Positions 8,980 through 17,945 of a stretch of 64,000 bases of DNA are shown here, piece by piece; within the stretch, counting starts at the first letter, position 1; each line of letters starts with the position of its first letter. Origin of the DNA: an uncultured Algibacter sp. (GTDB lineage: Bacteria; Bacteroidota; Bacteroidia; Flavobacteriales; Flavobacteriaceae); contig NZ_CANKXG010000002.1 in NCBI RefSeq assembly GCF_947487575.1, positions 62,001-126,000 of the forward strand. The letters run 5' to 3'. Under the pieces are notes generated by a model that made no database searches, had not been told where the DNA came from, and worked only from the letters and a program-made list of their open reading frames with translations. The translations under genes were made by a program, and so were the position numbers.

Positions 8980-10392
8980 CTAATTTTTTATAACGTTTTT
9001 ATTTGAAATGGGATTCACTCCATATTTATCAAACAAATAAATTAGAGAAGTCATGGTGGCTGCGCCTAATTCTAATTCGCGCTTATTAATAGCATCAAAC
9101 GTATCATTGCTAGCATGATGATGGTCGAAATAACGTTGAGAATCTGGACGTAATCCTGCTAAAACGTTCGATTCTGTTTTAAGTGGACCGACATCGGCAC
9201 CACTTCCACCCTTTTCGAAATAGTGAATAAGATAAGGTTTGAATAATTGCTGCCAGCTCAACACTTGATTAAAAGCTGCATCATTACAATCGAAACTAAA
9301 ACCACGAGGTGTAAAGCCGCCTGAATCACTTTCTAAAGCAAATACATGATTTTCATTTTTTTGTTTTGCAACTGCCGCGTATTTATTACCTCCTAGTAAA
9401 CCGTTTTCTTCATTCATAAATAATACAACACGAATACTTCGTTTTGGTGTAATACCCGATTCTTTTAATAACCTAAGTACATCCATAGATTGTACAACTC
9501 CTGCCCCATCATCATGAGAACCATCGCCTAAATCCCATGAATCTAAATGCCCACCAACAATCATATATTCATTTGGAAATTCACTTCCTGTAATTTCTCC
9601 TATTACATTATAAGATTGAACATCTTTAAGTTGCTTACAGTTTTGCTTAAAGTAAAATTTTATATTGTTATCTAATTTTAACATCGTACTTAATAACTTA
9701 GCGTCATTAGTACTAATTGCTGCCGAAGGAATACGTCTATCAACTGGCAAATTCTCATAAGTCATACTTCCTGTGTGTGGTAAATCGTCCATTCGTAAGT
9801 TCATAGAACGCACAATGACTCCAACTGCTCCGTATTTTATTGCCTCTAAAGCACCTTCATAACGTTGATTTACACAACCACCATAAGCCTCGAAAGTGTG
9901 AATCAAATCGGCTTGCATTGGGCGGTTGTAAAACACAATTTTACCTTCAATTTTTTCTGGCCCAAGTGCTTTTAATTCTTCAAAGTTTTTAACCTCAACA
10001 ACTTCGGCTTTTAAACCTAAAGCTGGAGTTGCTACTGAACCACCTAAAGCACAAATATTTACATTAGTTGTTTTTCCTGGTTCTGTTTCAATAAAAGCAA
10101 ATTCTTTTGCACCGCGAACCCATTTTGGCACCATAACGGGTTGCAACCATACTTTATCTAGGCCTAGTTTTTCTAGTTCTTCTTTGGTGTATGCTACTGC
10201 TCGTTCTGCACCTAACGATCCTGATAACCTACTACCTATTTGGTTTGATAAGTGGTTTAACCAATCGTAACTCTTTCCGTTGGTTAAGGTTTGTTTGTAA
10301 ATGGTTTTAAGAACTTCTTCATCAGTTTGCGCTGATAAGTTTAAACTTAAAAGGATTGAATATAAAAAAGTTGTAAATTTTAAAATTCTCAT
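8980..10392 (-). CDS. Exported M28-family metallopeptidase (carboxypeptidase Q-like)
   Basis: A 470-residue secreted zinc aminopeptidase/carboxypeptidase. A signal peptide ends at LSLNLSAQ (about residue 22). A PA domain (about 110-240) is inserted before the catalytic region. The metal ligands are visible in order: His in GGHLDSWD (about 282), Asp in SHDDGAG (about 294), Glu-Glu in NEENGLLGG (about 327), Asp in ESDSGG (about 355) and His in YFDHHHASND (about 435). The architecture matches M28B plasma glutamate carboxypeptidase relatives, which cleave dipeptides. Likely periplasmic. Confidence 0.9.
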   Translation of the reverse strand: MRILKFTTFLYSILLSLNLSAQTDEEVLKTIYKQTLTNGKSYDWLNHLSNQIGSRLSGSLGAERAVAYTKEELEKLGLDKVWLQPVMVPKWVRGAKEFAFIETEPGKTTNVNICALGGSVATPALGLKAEVVEVKNFEELKALGPEKIEGKIVFYNRPMQADLIHTFEAYGGCVNQRYEGALEAIKYGAVGVIVRSMNLRMDDLPHTGSMTYENLPVDRRIPSAAISTNDAKLLSTMLKLDNNIKFYFKQNCKQLKDVQSYNVIGEITGSEFPNEYMIVGGHLDSWDLGDGSHDDGAGVVQSMDVLRLLKESGITPKRSIRVVLFMNEENGLLGGNKYAAVAKQKNENHVFALESDSGGFTPRGFSFDCNDAAFNQVLSWQQLFKPYLIHYFEKGGSGADVGPLKTESNVLAGLRPDSQRYFDHHHASNDTFDAINKRELELGAATMTSLIYLFDKYGVNPISNKNVIKN

Positions 10393-10480
10393 GACATTAT
10401 TTTTATGTTTAAAGATAGTCTTTCTTATAAGTTACTTGCAAAGCTGTAACCTAAATTTGTGTTAATAACATAAGGTAAGT

Positions 10481-10624
10481 GCGTTAACGATTGCAGCGGC
10501 ATCCTTTTTAAAAACCAAAAATCACTATATTAAATTTTAGACAAATGACTGGCAGATTGTTACGTCGCTCACTCCTCACAATAACATTTTAAAAAGATAT
10601 AGCGGAAAGCGTGTTAAAACGCCC
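10481..10624 (-). repeat. Interspersed repeat R, copy 1
   Basis: Begins GCGTTAACGATTGCAGCGGCATCC and ends AAAAAGATATAGCGGAAAGC...AACGCCC. The same two ends occur at 23725-23872 and, shortened, at 41291-41374. It lies 5 bp beyond the stop codon of the PPK2 gene, in the same relative orientation as the other copies. The centre holds a sequence resembling a second short repeat (TGTTATTGTGAGGAGTGAGC on the minus strand). Confidence 0.75.
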
Positions 10625-10629
10625 AAAAA

Positions 10630-11517
10630 CTATTCGTTATTAAGTTGTTGTTTATATAATTCGATATTTGCTTTAATGTCATCGTCCAATTCAGGTTCTT
10701 TAATATCAGTATAGGCGCTTAATGCATCGAACATGATTTTTGCAACCAAATACCTTGCAGAAGGTTTATCATCGGCAGGTATGGCATACCAAGGTGCGTG
10801 GGGCTTGGATGTTCTGTTTATAGCGTCTTCATAACAGGTTTGATATTTATCCCAGAGCTTGCGTTCTTTTAAATCTCCTGGTGAAAATTTCCAGTTTTTT
10901 TCTTGCTTGCGTAAACGACGTAAAAGTCTGTTTTTTTGTTCTTCTTTCGAAAGATTTAAAAAGAATTTAAAAATAAGGGTTCCGTTTTCTGAAATATGTT
11001 TTTCGAAGTTATTTATTTGCTCAAAACGTTTATCCCAAAAGGCATCATCAATATCGCTTACTGAATTAACACTTGGAATATTTTCACCCATAATGTATCC
11101 TGGATGCACACGTGTTACCAATACATTTTCGTAGTGCGTTCTATTAAAAACTCCAAACTTACCGCGCGCAGGAAGTGCTATGTAATGACGCCATAAATAA
11201 TCGTGCTTCAGCTCCAATTCGGTTGGTACTTTAAAACTATGAACCACAACTCCTCTGGCATTAAAATCTTTAAACACCTCACGAATTAAACTGTCTTTCC
11301 CAGCCGTATCCATGCCTTGAAGACATACTAAAACTGCATATTTTCCATGTGCATATATAGTGTCTTGAAGTTTACCTAGTTGTTTTCTAACTTTTTTTAG
11401 CTCTTTGTCGGCATTATCTATTACTGCTTTTGTTTGCGAGTTTTTTAAAGATATGTTTGAAGTTACTTTGTAGTCATTCATAGTCAAATTTTTATCTGAA
11501 TTAAGTGATGAGTTCAA
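10630..11517 (-). CDS. Polyphosphate:nucleotide phosphotransferase, PPK2 family
   Basis: A 295-residue cytoplasmic kinase that uses polyphosphate to phosphorylate nucleotides (AMP or ADP). Walker A is VCLQGMDTAGKDSLIREV (about residues 61-78). The second conserved block, FNRTHYENVLVTRVHPGYI (about 124), and the KFFLNLSKEEQKNRL lid region are both intact. Length and motifs match the single-domain PPK2 subfamily annotated as polyphosphate-nucleotide phosphotransferase; class I/III specificity is not assigned here. An alternative start (MNDYKVTS) lies 12 codons in. Confidence 0.9.
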   Translation of the reverse strand: MNSSLNSDKNLTMNDYKVTSNISLKNSQTKAVIDNADKELKKVRKQLGKLQDTIYAHGKYAVLVCLQGMDTAGKDSLIREVFKDFNARGVVVHSFKVPTELELKHDYLWRHYIALPARGKFGVFNRTHYENVLVTRVHPGYIMGENIPSVNSVSDIDDAFWDKRFEQINNFEKHISENGTLIFKFFLNLSKEEQKNRLLRRLRKQEKNWKFSPGDLKERKLWDKYQTCYEDAINRTSKPHAPWYAIPADDKPSARYLVAKIMFDALSAYTDIKEPELDDDIKANIELYKQQLNNE

Positions 11518-11611
11518 TATATAAAAATGCTATCAATTTTATCATGTTAAACATTAATTGTTTCTATTTGAAATCGTCTTTTAAGATTATTAAATATTGT
11601 TATTTTGAATT

Positions 11612-12118
11612 ATGAATAAGACTGTAATAATACAAGGAAGTTCCAGAAGCAATGGAGACACAAGCAAAATTGTTAACTACATAACCACTAACAATGCTAT
11701 AGATGTTATTGACTTATACACTAAAAACATAGGTCATTATGATTATGAATATATAAACCAAGATGATGATTTTATTGAATTAATTACTGATATTATAAAT
11801 ACGTATGACACTATTATTTTTGCTACACCAGTATATTGGTATAGTATGAGTGGTGTGCTGAAAGTGTTTTTTGATAGAATTTCGGATTTAATCCGAATAC
11901 ATAAAGATACTGGCAGGCTGTTACGAGGTAAAAATATGGCTATGATTAGTACTAGTAATCATGATGATTTAATAGATGGATTTTCTATGCCCTTTGTTGA
12001 ATCTGCAAATTATTTAGGCATGAATTATTTGGGAGACATTCATACTTATGTTTTAGATAATTTGATTAATGACGAGATAAAGCTAAGAATTTCTTCTTTT
12101 ATTGAAAAGATCGTATAA
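11612..12118 (+). CDS. NAD(P)H-dependent FMN reductase / flavodoxin-fold oxidoreductase
   Basis: 168 residues with the flavodoxin-like fold of NADPH-dependent FMN reductases. The phosphate-binding loop is IIQGSSRSNGDTSKI (residues 5-19), and FATPVYWYSMSGVLKVFFDRI (about 70-90) is the flavin-binding loop of the family. No signal peptide. The substrate is unknown; relatives reduce quinones, azo dyes or FMN. It is divergent from the PPK2 gene. Confidence 0.82.
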   Translation: MNKTVIIQGSSRSNGDTSKIVNYITTNNAIDVIDLYTKNIGHYDYEYINQDDDFIELITDIINTYDTIIFATPVYWYSMSGVLKVFFDRISDLIRIHKDTGRLLRGKNMAMISTSNHDDLIDGFSMPFVESANYLGMNYLGDIHTYVLDNLINDEIKLRISSFIEKIV

Positions 12119-12215
12119 TGTGCTTAAATCGATAATTTCGACGAACGACACATCTGTTTTTAAGGTTTTCATTACATTCGTACTACCAAATTTATATTCT
12201 TAACCACCCAAACTT

Positions 12216-12953
12216 ATGAAAACCTACTACTTACTATGCTTTTTAATGGCTTCTATTGCCATGAATGCACAAACTAACTGCGACAATGCCAACTCCTACC
12301 TTGTAAATGCATATTCGCACGTTAAAGATGCTTATGATTCCAATAATATTAGTCATATAAAATATTATGCAAATAGATCTGTTGAGTCCCTTAAACTTTC
12401 AAAAGAATCTTTAATTACTTGTGGTTGTAAAACCGCTTTAAACCTAGCCAATAAAGGTATTGAATTACTTGCAAAAGTTGAGCATGTTGAAACTTTTGAG
12501 GATGGCAGATTTTATGTAAAACGCGCCCGAGATATTAGCAAAGAAAGTGTTATAGAGATAGACAAATGTGCTTTTTCTATTTACAATAATGCTACTGATA
12601 AAAATGAAGAGCTTTCTGATATACAAAATGAACAATTGAAATTAAAACAACAACAGGACGCATTACAACTTAAAGAAGAAGGTCTTAAAATAAAACTAGC
12701 ACAGCAAAAAGAAAAGGAATTAACACTTAAAAAGAAACAATTAATTACTTCTTATAATAACGCCATAGCATCAAACATTAAGACATATAACAATGCTTTG
12801 AAAATTTGTGATTGTACCCATGAGCCTATAGAAAATGTAAATACTTCTGAAAATATATCAACTAAAAGTATTGACGATATTAAGCGTTTTTACACAGATA
12901 ATTTAAAAGCATTGGCTTCAAACTATTTAAATGAATTAAACTCGTGCCACTAA
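12216..12953 (+). CDS. Exported coiled-coil protein, function unknown
   Basis: 245 residues. A signal peptide ends at MASIAMNAQ (residue 19). The mature part has conserved cysteines (TNCDNANSYL, LITCGCKTAL, KICDCTHE, NELNSCH) and a long lysine/glutamine-rich coiled coil (about residues 135-180). The cysteine spacing suggests disulphides in the periplasm. I do not recognise the family with certainty. It is monocistronic and shares a bidirectional terminator with the following convergent regulator gene. Confidence 0.75.
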   Translation: MKTYYLLCFLMASIAMNAQTNCDNANSYLVNAYSHVKDAYDSNNISHIKYYANRSVESLKLSKESLITCGCKTALNLANKGIELLAKVEHVETFEDGRFYVKRARDISKESVIEIDKCAFSIYNNATDKNEELSDIQNEQLKLKQQQDALQLKEEGLKIKLAQQKEKELTLKKKQLITSYNNAIASNIKTYNNALKICDCTHEPIENVNTSENISTKSIDDIKRFYTDNLKALASNYLNELNSCH

Positions 12954-12967
12954 GAGTATATAAAAAA

Positions 12968-13016
12968 TGCTGTTTGAAAAAACTAAACTTAATTCAGTCT
13001 TTTCAAACAGCAATTT
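12968..13016. terminator. Bidirectional terminator
   Basis: TGCTGTTTGAAAA (12968-12980) pairs exactly with TTTTCAAACAGCA (13000-13012), with A- and T-rich flanks. It lies between two convergent genes. Confidence 0.85.
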
Positions 13017-13022
13017 TATATT

Positions 13023-14186
13023 TTATTTACTTGCAAACAATTTAACATCTTGCTCACTTACTTCACTGCCACCAAGGATAATTAATCGCTCTATAACATT
13101 ACGAAGCTCCCTAATATTTCCTGTCCAATCATATTCTTGAAGTAATTTTATTGCCTTATCTGAGAACGCTTTTTTAGCTGTACCTTGTTCGCTTGCTATT
13201 TTATCTGAGAAATGTTTTACTAATAATGGAATATCATCTCGCCTGTCATTCAACGCTGGAACTTTAATTAAAATTACAGCCAGCCTGTGATATAAATCTT
13301 CACGAAACCTGCCTTCATCAATTTCCTTTTTTAAATTTTTGTTTGTTGCTGCAACCACACGAACATCAACTTTAATATCCTTATCACTACCAACACGTTG
13401 TACTCTACTTTCTTGCAAGGCACGTAAAACTTTGGCTTGTGCAGATAAACTCATATCTCCTATTTCATCCAGAAAAATGGTTCCTCCATTTGCAGCCTCA
13501 AACTTCCCTGCTCGGTCTTTATTAGCACTTGTAAAGGCTCCTTTTACATGACCAAATAATTCACTTTCTATCAATTCACTTGGTATTGCTGCACAATTCA
13601 CTTCTATTAAATTGCCTTTTGCTCGTGTGCTCTTTTCATGTAACCAATGCGCTACTAATTCTTTTCCAGTTCCATTTGGTCCTGTAATTAAAACTCGAGC
13701 ATCAGTTGGAGCTACTTTATCAATAATATCTTTGATTTGAGAAATAGCATCACTGTCACCAATCATCTCGTATTTCTTACTAACCTTCTTTTTAAGAATT
13801 TTGTTTTCTACAACTAATTCTTTTCTATCCAAAGCATTTCTAACCGTATTTAATAAACGATTTAAATCTGGCGGTTTTGAAATGTAATCGAAAGCACCAA
13901 GTCGCATTGTATTTACTGCCGTATCTAAATCACCATGCCCAGAAATCATAACTATTGGTGTTTCTGGTTTTATTTTTTTTATTGCTTCTAAAACTTCAAC
14001 ACCATCCATTTTAGGCATTTTGATATCACAAAGTACCAAATCGAAATCTACGTTTTTTATTTTTTCTATACCTAATAACCCATCTTCAGCTTCATCAACC
14101 TTATAGGTATCGTTTTCTTCTGAAAGAATCTTAACAAGCACACGTCTAATTGCTGCTTCATCTTCTATTACTAATATTTTCGACAT
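13023..14186 (-). CDS. NtrC-family response regulator with AAA+ domain, no HTH domain
   Basis: 387 residues. An N-terminal receiver domain (phosphorylatable Asp in LVLCDIKMPKMDG, about residue 53; Lys in YISKPPD) is followed by a sigma-54-activator AAA+ domain: Walker A ITGPNGTGKE (about 168), the L1 loop HVKGAFTSANKDRAG (about 210), Walker B GGTIFLDEIGD, and the arginine-finger region GRFREDLYHRL. The protein stops about ten residues after the AAA+ C-terminal helices (VIERLIILGG), so the usual Fis-type DNA-binding domain is missing. L1 reads GAFTSA, not the canonical GAFTGA. No histidine kinase gene is adjacent. Confidence 0.92.
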   Translation of the reverse strand: MSKILVIEDEAAIRRVLVKILSEENDTYKVDEAEDGLLGIEKIKNVDFDLVLCDIKMPKMDGVEVLEAIKKIKPETPIVMISGHGDLDTAVNTMRLGAFDYISKPPDLNRLLNTVRNALDRKELVVENKILKKKVSKKYEMIGDSDAISQIKDIIDKVAPTDARVLITGPNGTGKELVAHWLHEKSTRAKGNLIEVNCAAIPSELIESELFGHVKGAFTSANKDRAGKFEAANGGTIFLDEIGDMSLSAQAKVLRALQESRVQRVGSDKDIKVDVRVVAATNKNLKKEIDEGRFREDLYHRLAVILIKVPALNDRRDDIPLLVKHFSDKIASEQGTAKKAFSDKAIKLLQEYDWTGNIRELRNVIERLIILGGSEVSEQDVKLFASK

Positions 14187-14393
14187 ACTTAAATTTTAAA
14201 TTTTATTCCTGTTTATAAAATAGACTGTTCATGCATCTCCTAATTTAAAAACTTCATCTCTATTTTTTTACGCAATACACTATTTAATTTGAATGTTTAG
14301 CATGTATACAAATACCCTACCAAATGTTTTTAATTAAATATTCATTTTCATAACCTTCTAAACCAATGTTTACGACATTTTAATATTTATGTA

Positions 14394-15275
14394 TTACTCT
14401 TGCTTTGAAATAATATGAACATCTCTTTGCGGGAAAGGTATACTAATATTATTTTCTCTAAATAACTTATCTATTTCAAAACGTAAATCACTTTTTGGTA
14501 TTGCACCCTGAAAACTATCATTTAAAGTAAATACCAATTTAAACTCTAAAGCACTATCTCCAAAATTTGTGAAGAATACATAAGGAGCTGGATGTTTAAG
14601 AATTAAATCATGACCATCTGCAGCTCTTAAAAGCAATTCCTTTACAAGTTGAACATCACTACCATAAGCGACACCAACAACAACAGACTCGCGAGTTGTT
14701 GAACCATTCTGCGTCCAATTATACAAACTATTAGTAAGGTATAAATGATGCGGAATAATTAGCACTTTATTATCTATAGTTACCGCTCTTGTTGTTCTTA
14801 ATTTAACTTCATCTACCCTACCCACTTTACCATCAATTTCTATAATATCCCCTACATGAATGGTTTGATCTATTAAAATTAAAACGCCAGCAATAATATC
14901 TTGAAACAAAGTTTGTAGTGCCAAACCAACACCAATTAACAAAGCGGCCGATGCTGCAAAAACAGCAGTTACATTAACACCAATAACATTAAAAGTAATA
15001 AGTAAAATAATTAAATAAACAATCCACTTGCCATAGCCAAACAAGATTTTAAATTTTGTTTTATCATCATTTGGTAAACGCTTTGTCAACATTCTTCTTA
15101 TCAAATTAAGAAGGATAGATGTTAAAAAAACAACAACAATTACCATGATAATTCCTTTTACAGAAATGCTAATATCCTTACTAATCGACAAGTCTGTATT
15201 CAAAAACTCTAAAATATCAGACCAAACTGTACTTTCTTTAACGGTCTCCTCTATTTCTTTCAATTTTTGAATCAT
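14394..15275 (-). CDS. Small-conductance mechanosensitive channel, MscS family
   Basis: A 293-residue inner-membrane channel that opens under membrane tension to release solutes. About three N-terminal membrane segments are followed by the glycine/alanine-rich pore helix (VFAASAALLIGVGLALQTLFQDIIAG, about residues 107-132) and the MscS beta domain (IEIDGKVGRVDEVKLRTTRAV). It ends with the alpha/beta domain (ISIPFPQRDVHI). Its start is 1 bp from the stop of the upstream permease gene, so it is probably the last gene of the ABC transporter operon. Confidence 0.92.
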   Translation of the reverse strand: MIQKLKEIEETVKESTVWSDILEFLNTDLSISKDISISVKGIIMVIVVVFLTSILLNLIRRMLTKRLPNDDKTKFKILFGYGKWIVYLIILLITFNVIGVNVTAVFAASAALLIGVGLALQTLFQDIIAGVLILIDQTIHVGDIIEIDGKVGRVDEVKLRTTRAVTIDNKVLIIPHHLYLTNSLYNWTQNGSTTRESVVVGVAYGSDVQLVKELLLRAADGHDLILKHPAPYVFFTNFGDSALEFKLVFTLNDSFQGAIPKSDLRFEIDKLFRENNISIPFPQRDVHIISKQE

Positions 15276-15276
15276 A

Positions 15277-16590
15277 TTAATATCTTATCCACTTTATTAA
15301 TTCTTTATAACTCGGTTTTTTTCCATACATTAAAATACCTACTCGGTATATTTTAGCAGCAAACCAAACCGTAAACATAAAAGACCCAATCAATATTAAA
15401 AAAGACAATACCTGCTGCCAGATTGGAACACCAAATGGTATACGCATTAGCATAACCACAGGAGAAGTTAATGGTATAAACGAAAACACCGTTGAAACCG
15501 TTCCGTGCGGGTCTTCAATAACTGTAAATATACCTATATAAACAGCAAAACTTAAAATTAAAGCAATAGGAATTACAAATTGTTGTGTATCGGTTTCATT
15601 ATCCACAGCTGCTCCAATAGCTGCATAAAGCGAACTATATAGTAAGTAACCTCCAATAAAAAACAAAATAAATGCTAAAATTAAATTAGCCAATGGTAAA
15701 TTAAAAAATGCTGCAACTATATTTTGAATTTGAATATTTGCTTCTGGATTCTCCATAGCCTGCTCAACCATTTGTTGCTGTGGTGTTTGCATTTGTGCCA
15801 TATCAATGCCTAAGATTAATGACACTAAAGTCATTAAAACACCACCTAGAATAAGCCAAATTACAAATTGGGTAATTCCAGCTAACGAGGTTCCTATAAT
15901 TTTACCAAGCATTAATTGAATAGGCTTAACAGAAGAAATAATAACCTCTATAATTCTACTTGTTTTTTCTTCTATAACACTTCGCATAATCATGTTTCCA
16001 TATATTATAATAAACATGAACAGTAAATACCCAGCTGCACCTCCAAAGATAAGTTTGACAATACTATCAACCTTAGATGTTTTTTCACCATCAAAACTCT
16101 CTTGATTAATTTCAATATTTACTTTTGACGCTTTTAGTTTTTCAACATCAATACCTTCATTTATTCTATTTTGCAGTGTTAATTCTGATTGAATTTCACT
16201 TTCGATGTTAGTAATTAAAGTTAATGAGGGTGATTCCTCTGAATAGAATGTCAAGTTTTTTGAATTTATTTGTCCTTCTGAGACATCAGAAATGTATAAT
16301 AACCCATAGCCTTCAGATTCCTGAACTAATACTTTAGCATCATCGAGTGACATACCATTAAGATAGTTATATGAAGTATTCGCAGAATTTTTAAAAATAT
16401 TTTTAACTAGTCCTGATTCATCTAAAATAGATATTACTCGTGTTTTATCATTATTCATTTGTGATAAATAAGCAACTACAGCAATAAGGCTTATAAATAT
16501 AAATGGACTCAAAAACGTCATAATAACAAACGATTTGTTTTTAACCTTAGTTAAATATTCTCGTTTTATAATAAGTGGTAAATGGTTCAT
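15277..16590 (-). CDS. ABC transporter permease (NatB/ABC-2 type)
   Basis: 437 residues. One N-terminal membrane segment (about 20-43), a large extracytoplasmic domain of about 150 residues, then five to six membrane segments. The conserved VIEEKTSRIIEVIISSVKPIQLMLGKIIG (about 208-236) is the ABC-2 permease coupling region typical of NatB exporters. It pairs with the ATPase encoded just upstream. The cargo is unknown; the NatAB family includes sodium and antibiotic exporters. Confidence 0.9.
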   Translation of the reverse strand: MNHLPLIIKREYLTKVKNKSFVIMTFLSPFIFISLIAVVAYLSQMNNDKTRVISILDESGLVKNIFKNSANTSYNYLNGMSLDDAKVLVQESEGYGLLYISDVSEGQINSKNLTFYSEESPSLTLITNIESEIQSELTLQNRINEGIDVEKLKASKVNIEINQESFDGEKTSKVDSIVKLIFGGAAGYLLFMFIIIYGNMIMRSVIEEKTSRIIEVIISSVKPIQLMLGKIIGTSLAGITQFVIWLILGGVLMTLVSLILGIDMAQMQTPQQQMVEQAMENPEANIQIQNIVAAFFNLPLANLILAFILFFIGGYLLYSSLYAAIGAAVDNETDTQQFVIPIALILSFAVYIGIFTVIEDPHGTVSTVFSFIPLTSPVVMLMRIPFGVPIWQQVLSFLILIGSFMFTVWFAAKIYRVGILMYGKKPSYKELIKWIRY

Positions 16591-16702
16591 AAAAACAAAT
16601 AATTTAAAAAAACTAAAATTCTATATTTTAGGCTCCAGTCTTAGCGAGAATGGCAATTTCAACGAAAACCTAGAGACAAAGTCTCAAGGAATTCTTTTAC
16701 GA

Positions 16703-17629
16703 TTAATTATTATTAACGGCTTGAATAAAAATATCGTTTACACTTGGAATAAGTTCTACAAAATGAGAAACTTCTCCTTTTTGCGTTAAATAACTTAATA
16801 AATCATTCGGGTTTTCGCCTTGTTGAAGTTTAATATTAAGTTTCAATTCATTTTCTAAAGTTTTAAAATTGGCTACAGAAACATTGAATTTTTCAGATAA
16901 ATCTTTTTCTAATTCCAATTGATTATTGACTCTTACTCCAACTTCATAGGTATTGATTTTGTATTGACGTTTTACATCTACCAATTTACCATCAAGTATT
17001 TTATTTGATTTATGAATCAAGGCTATATCATCGCATAATTCTTCAACTGATTCCATTCGATGAGTCGAAAATATAACCGTGGCTCCATTTTCACGTAGTC
17101 TTAAAATTTCGTCTTTGATTAAATTTGCGTTTATGGGGTCGAAACCTGAAAAAGGCTCATCAAAAATTAACAACTTAGGTTCATGAAGCACAGTAACAAT
17201 AAATTGTATTTTTTGTGCCATTCCTTTTGAAAGCTCTTGAATTTTTTTATTCCACCAATCTCCAATCTCTAAACGCTCAAACCAATATTTTAATCGTTTT
17301 TTAGCTTCTGCTTTACTTAAGCCTTTTAACTGGGCTAAGTATATAGCTTGCTCTCCTACTTTCATTGATTTGTACAAACCACGCTCTTCTGGTAAGTAAC
17401 CAATATCCATAATATGCTTTTGGCTAAGTGGCTCTCCATCTAAACTTACTGAACCTGAATCTGGCATAGTTATCTGATTAATAACACGTATAAGTGTAGT
17501 TTTTCCTGCTCCATTGGGACCTAGTAATCCAAATATGCTACCCTTTGGAATGGAAATCGACACATCATTTAAAGCTTTAAAAGTTCCAAAATATTTGGAG
17601 ACATTATTAACTTCAAGTAAGTTATTCAT
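16703..17629 (-). CDS. ABC transporter ATP-binding protein (NatA type)
   Basis: 308 residues. Walker A LLGPNGAGKTTLIRV (about residue 34), signature ELSKGMAQKIQF, Walker B LLIFDEPFSGFDP and switch histidine FSTHRME are intact. A C-terminal extension of about 85 residues follows the nucleotide-binding domain, as in NatA/CcmA-like DUF4162 ATPases. First gene of the ATPase-permease-MscS unit. A 112-bp spacer to the permease gene contains GAGACAAAGTCTC and looks like a decayed short repeat. Confidence 0.93.
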   Translation of the reverse strand: MNNLLEVNNVSKYFGTFKALNDVSISIPKGSIFGLLGPNGAGKTTLIRVINQITMPDSGSVSLDGEPLSQKHIMDIGYLPEERGLYKSMKVGEQAIYLAQLKGLSKAEAKKRLKYWFERLEIGDWWNKKIQELSKGMAQKIQFIVTVLHEPKLLIFDEPFSGFDPINANLIKDEILRLRENGATVIFSTHRMESVEELCDDIALIHKSNKILDGKLVDVKRQYKINTYEVGVRVNNQLELEKDLSEKFNVSVANFKTLENELKLNIKLQQGENPNDLLSYLTQKGEVSHFVELIPSVNDIFIQAVNNN

Positions 17630-17945
17630 GTTCTTTTTTAGTTGAATAATAGTTAGTAAATATATTAAATGTTTGGGCTAGAAACTCAATGCTTTAAGTA
17701 ATAATTATGATTCAAAAAAAAAGATATTAAGCTAAAATTTGCCCTAAATAACAAAACCCACCCTTAATAAATTAAGGATGGGAAAAAAATTGCTATGAAA
17801 AAGAAAAATTATCACTAAAATAAATTAGTGATATTCAAATATAGTTTTTTTTTCAATACTAATAGCAAAACTATTAATTATCTTCTTTTTTTTGATATAA
17901 AAAATCCACTTAAAAAGTGGTTTTTTTATATTTTAGATAGATATA
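17630..17945. other. Intergenic region with three hairpins (316 bp)
   Basis: This lies between dnaJ (upstream on the minus strand) and the ATPase gene. It contains an 11/12 inverted repeat CCCACCCTTAAT/ATTAAGGATGGG (17757-17782), a short ATCACTAA/TTAGTGAT hairpin (about 17812-17832) and the dnaJ terminator (17901-17927). It should also hold the ATPase promoter. No ORF is convincing. Confidence 0.5.
17901..17927. terminator. dnaJ terminator
   Basis: CCACTT (17906-17911) and AAGTGG (17915-17920) with A- and T-runs on both sides; read on the minus strand it follows dnaJ directly. Confidence 0.7.

Noticed and set aside
16591-16702. Small ORF between the ABC permease and ATPase genes
   Set aside because: The open frame on the plus strand (16535-16789) overlaps both genes antisense and covers a likely decayed repeat.
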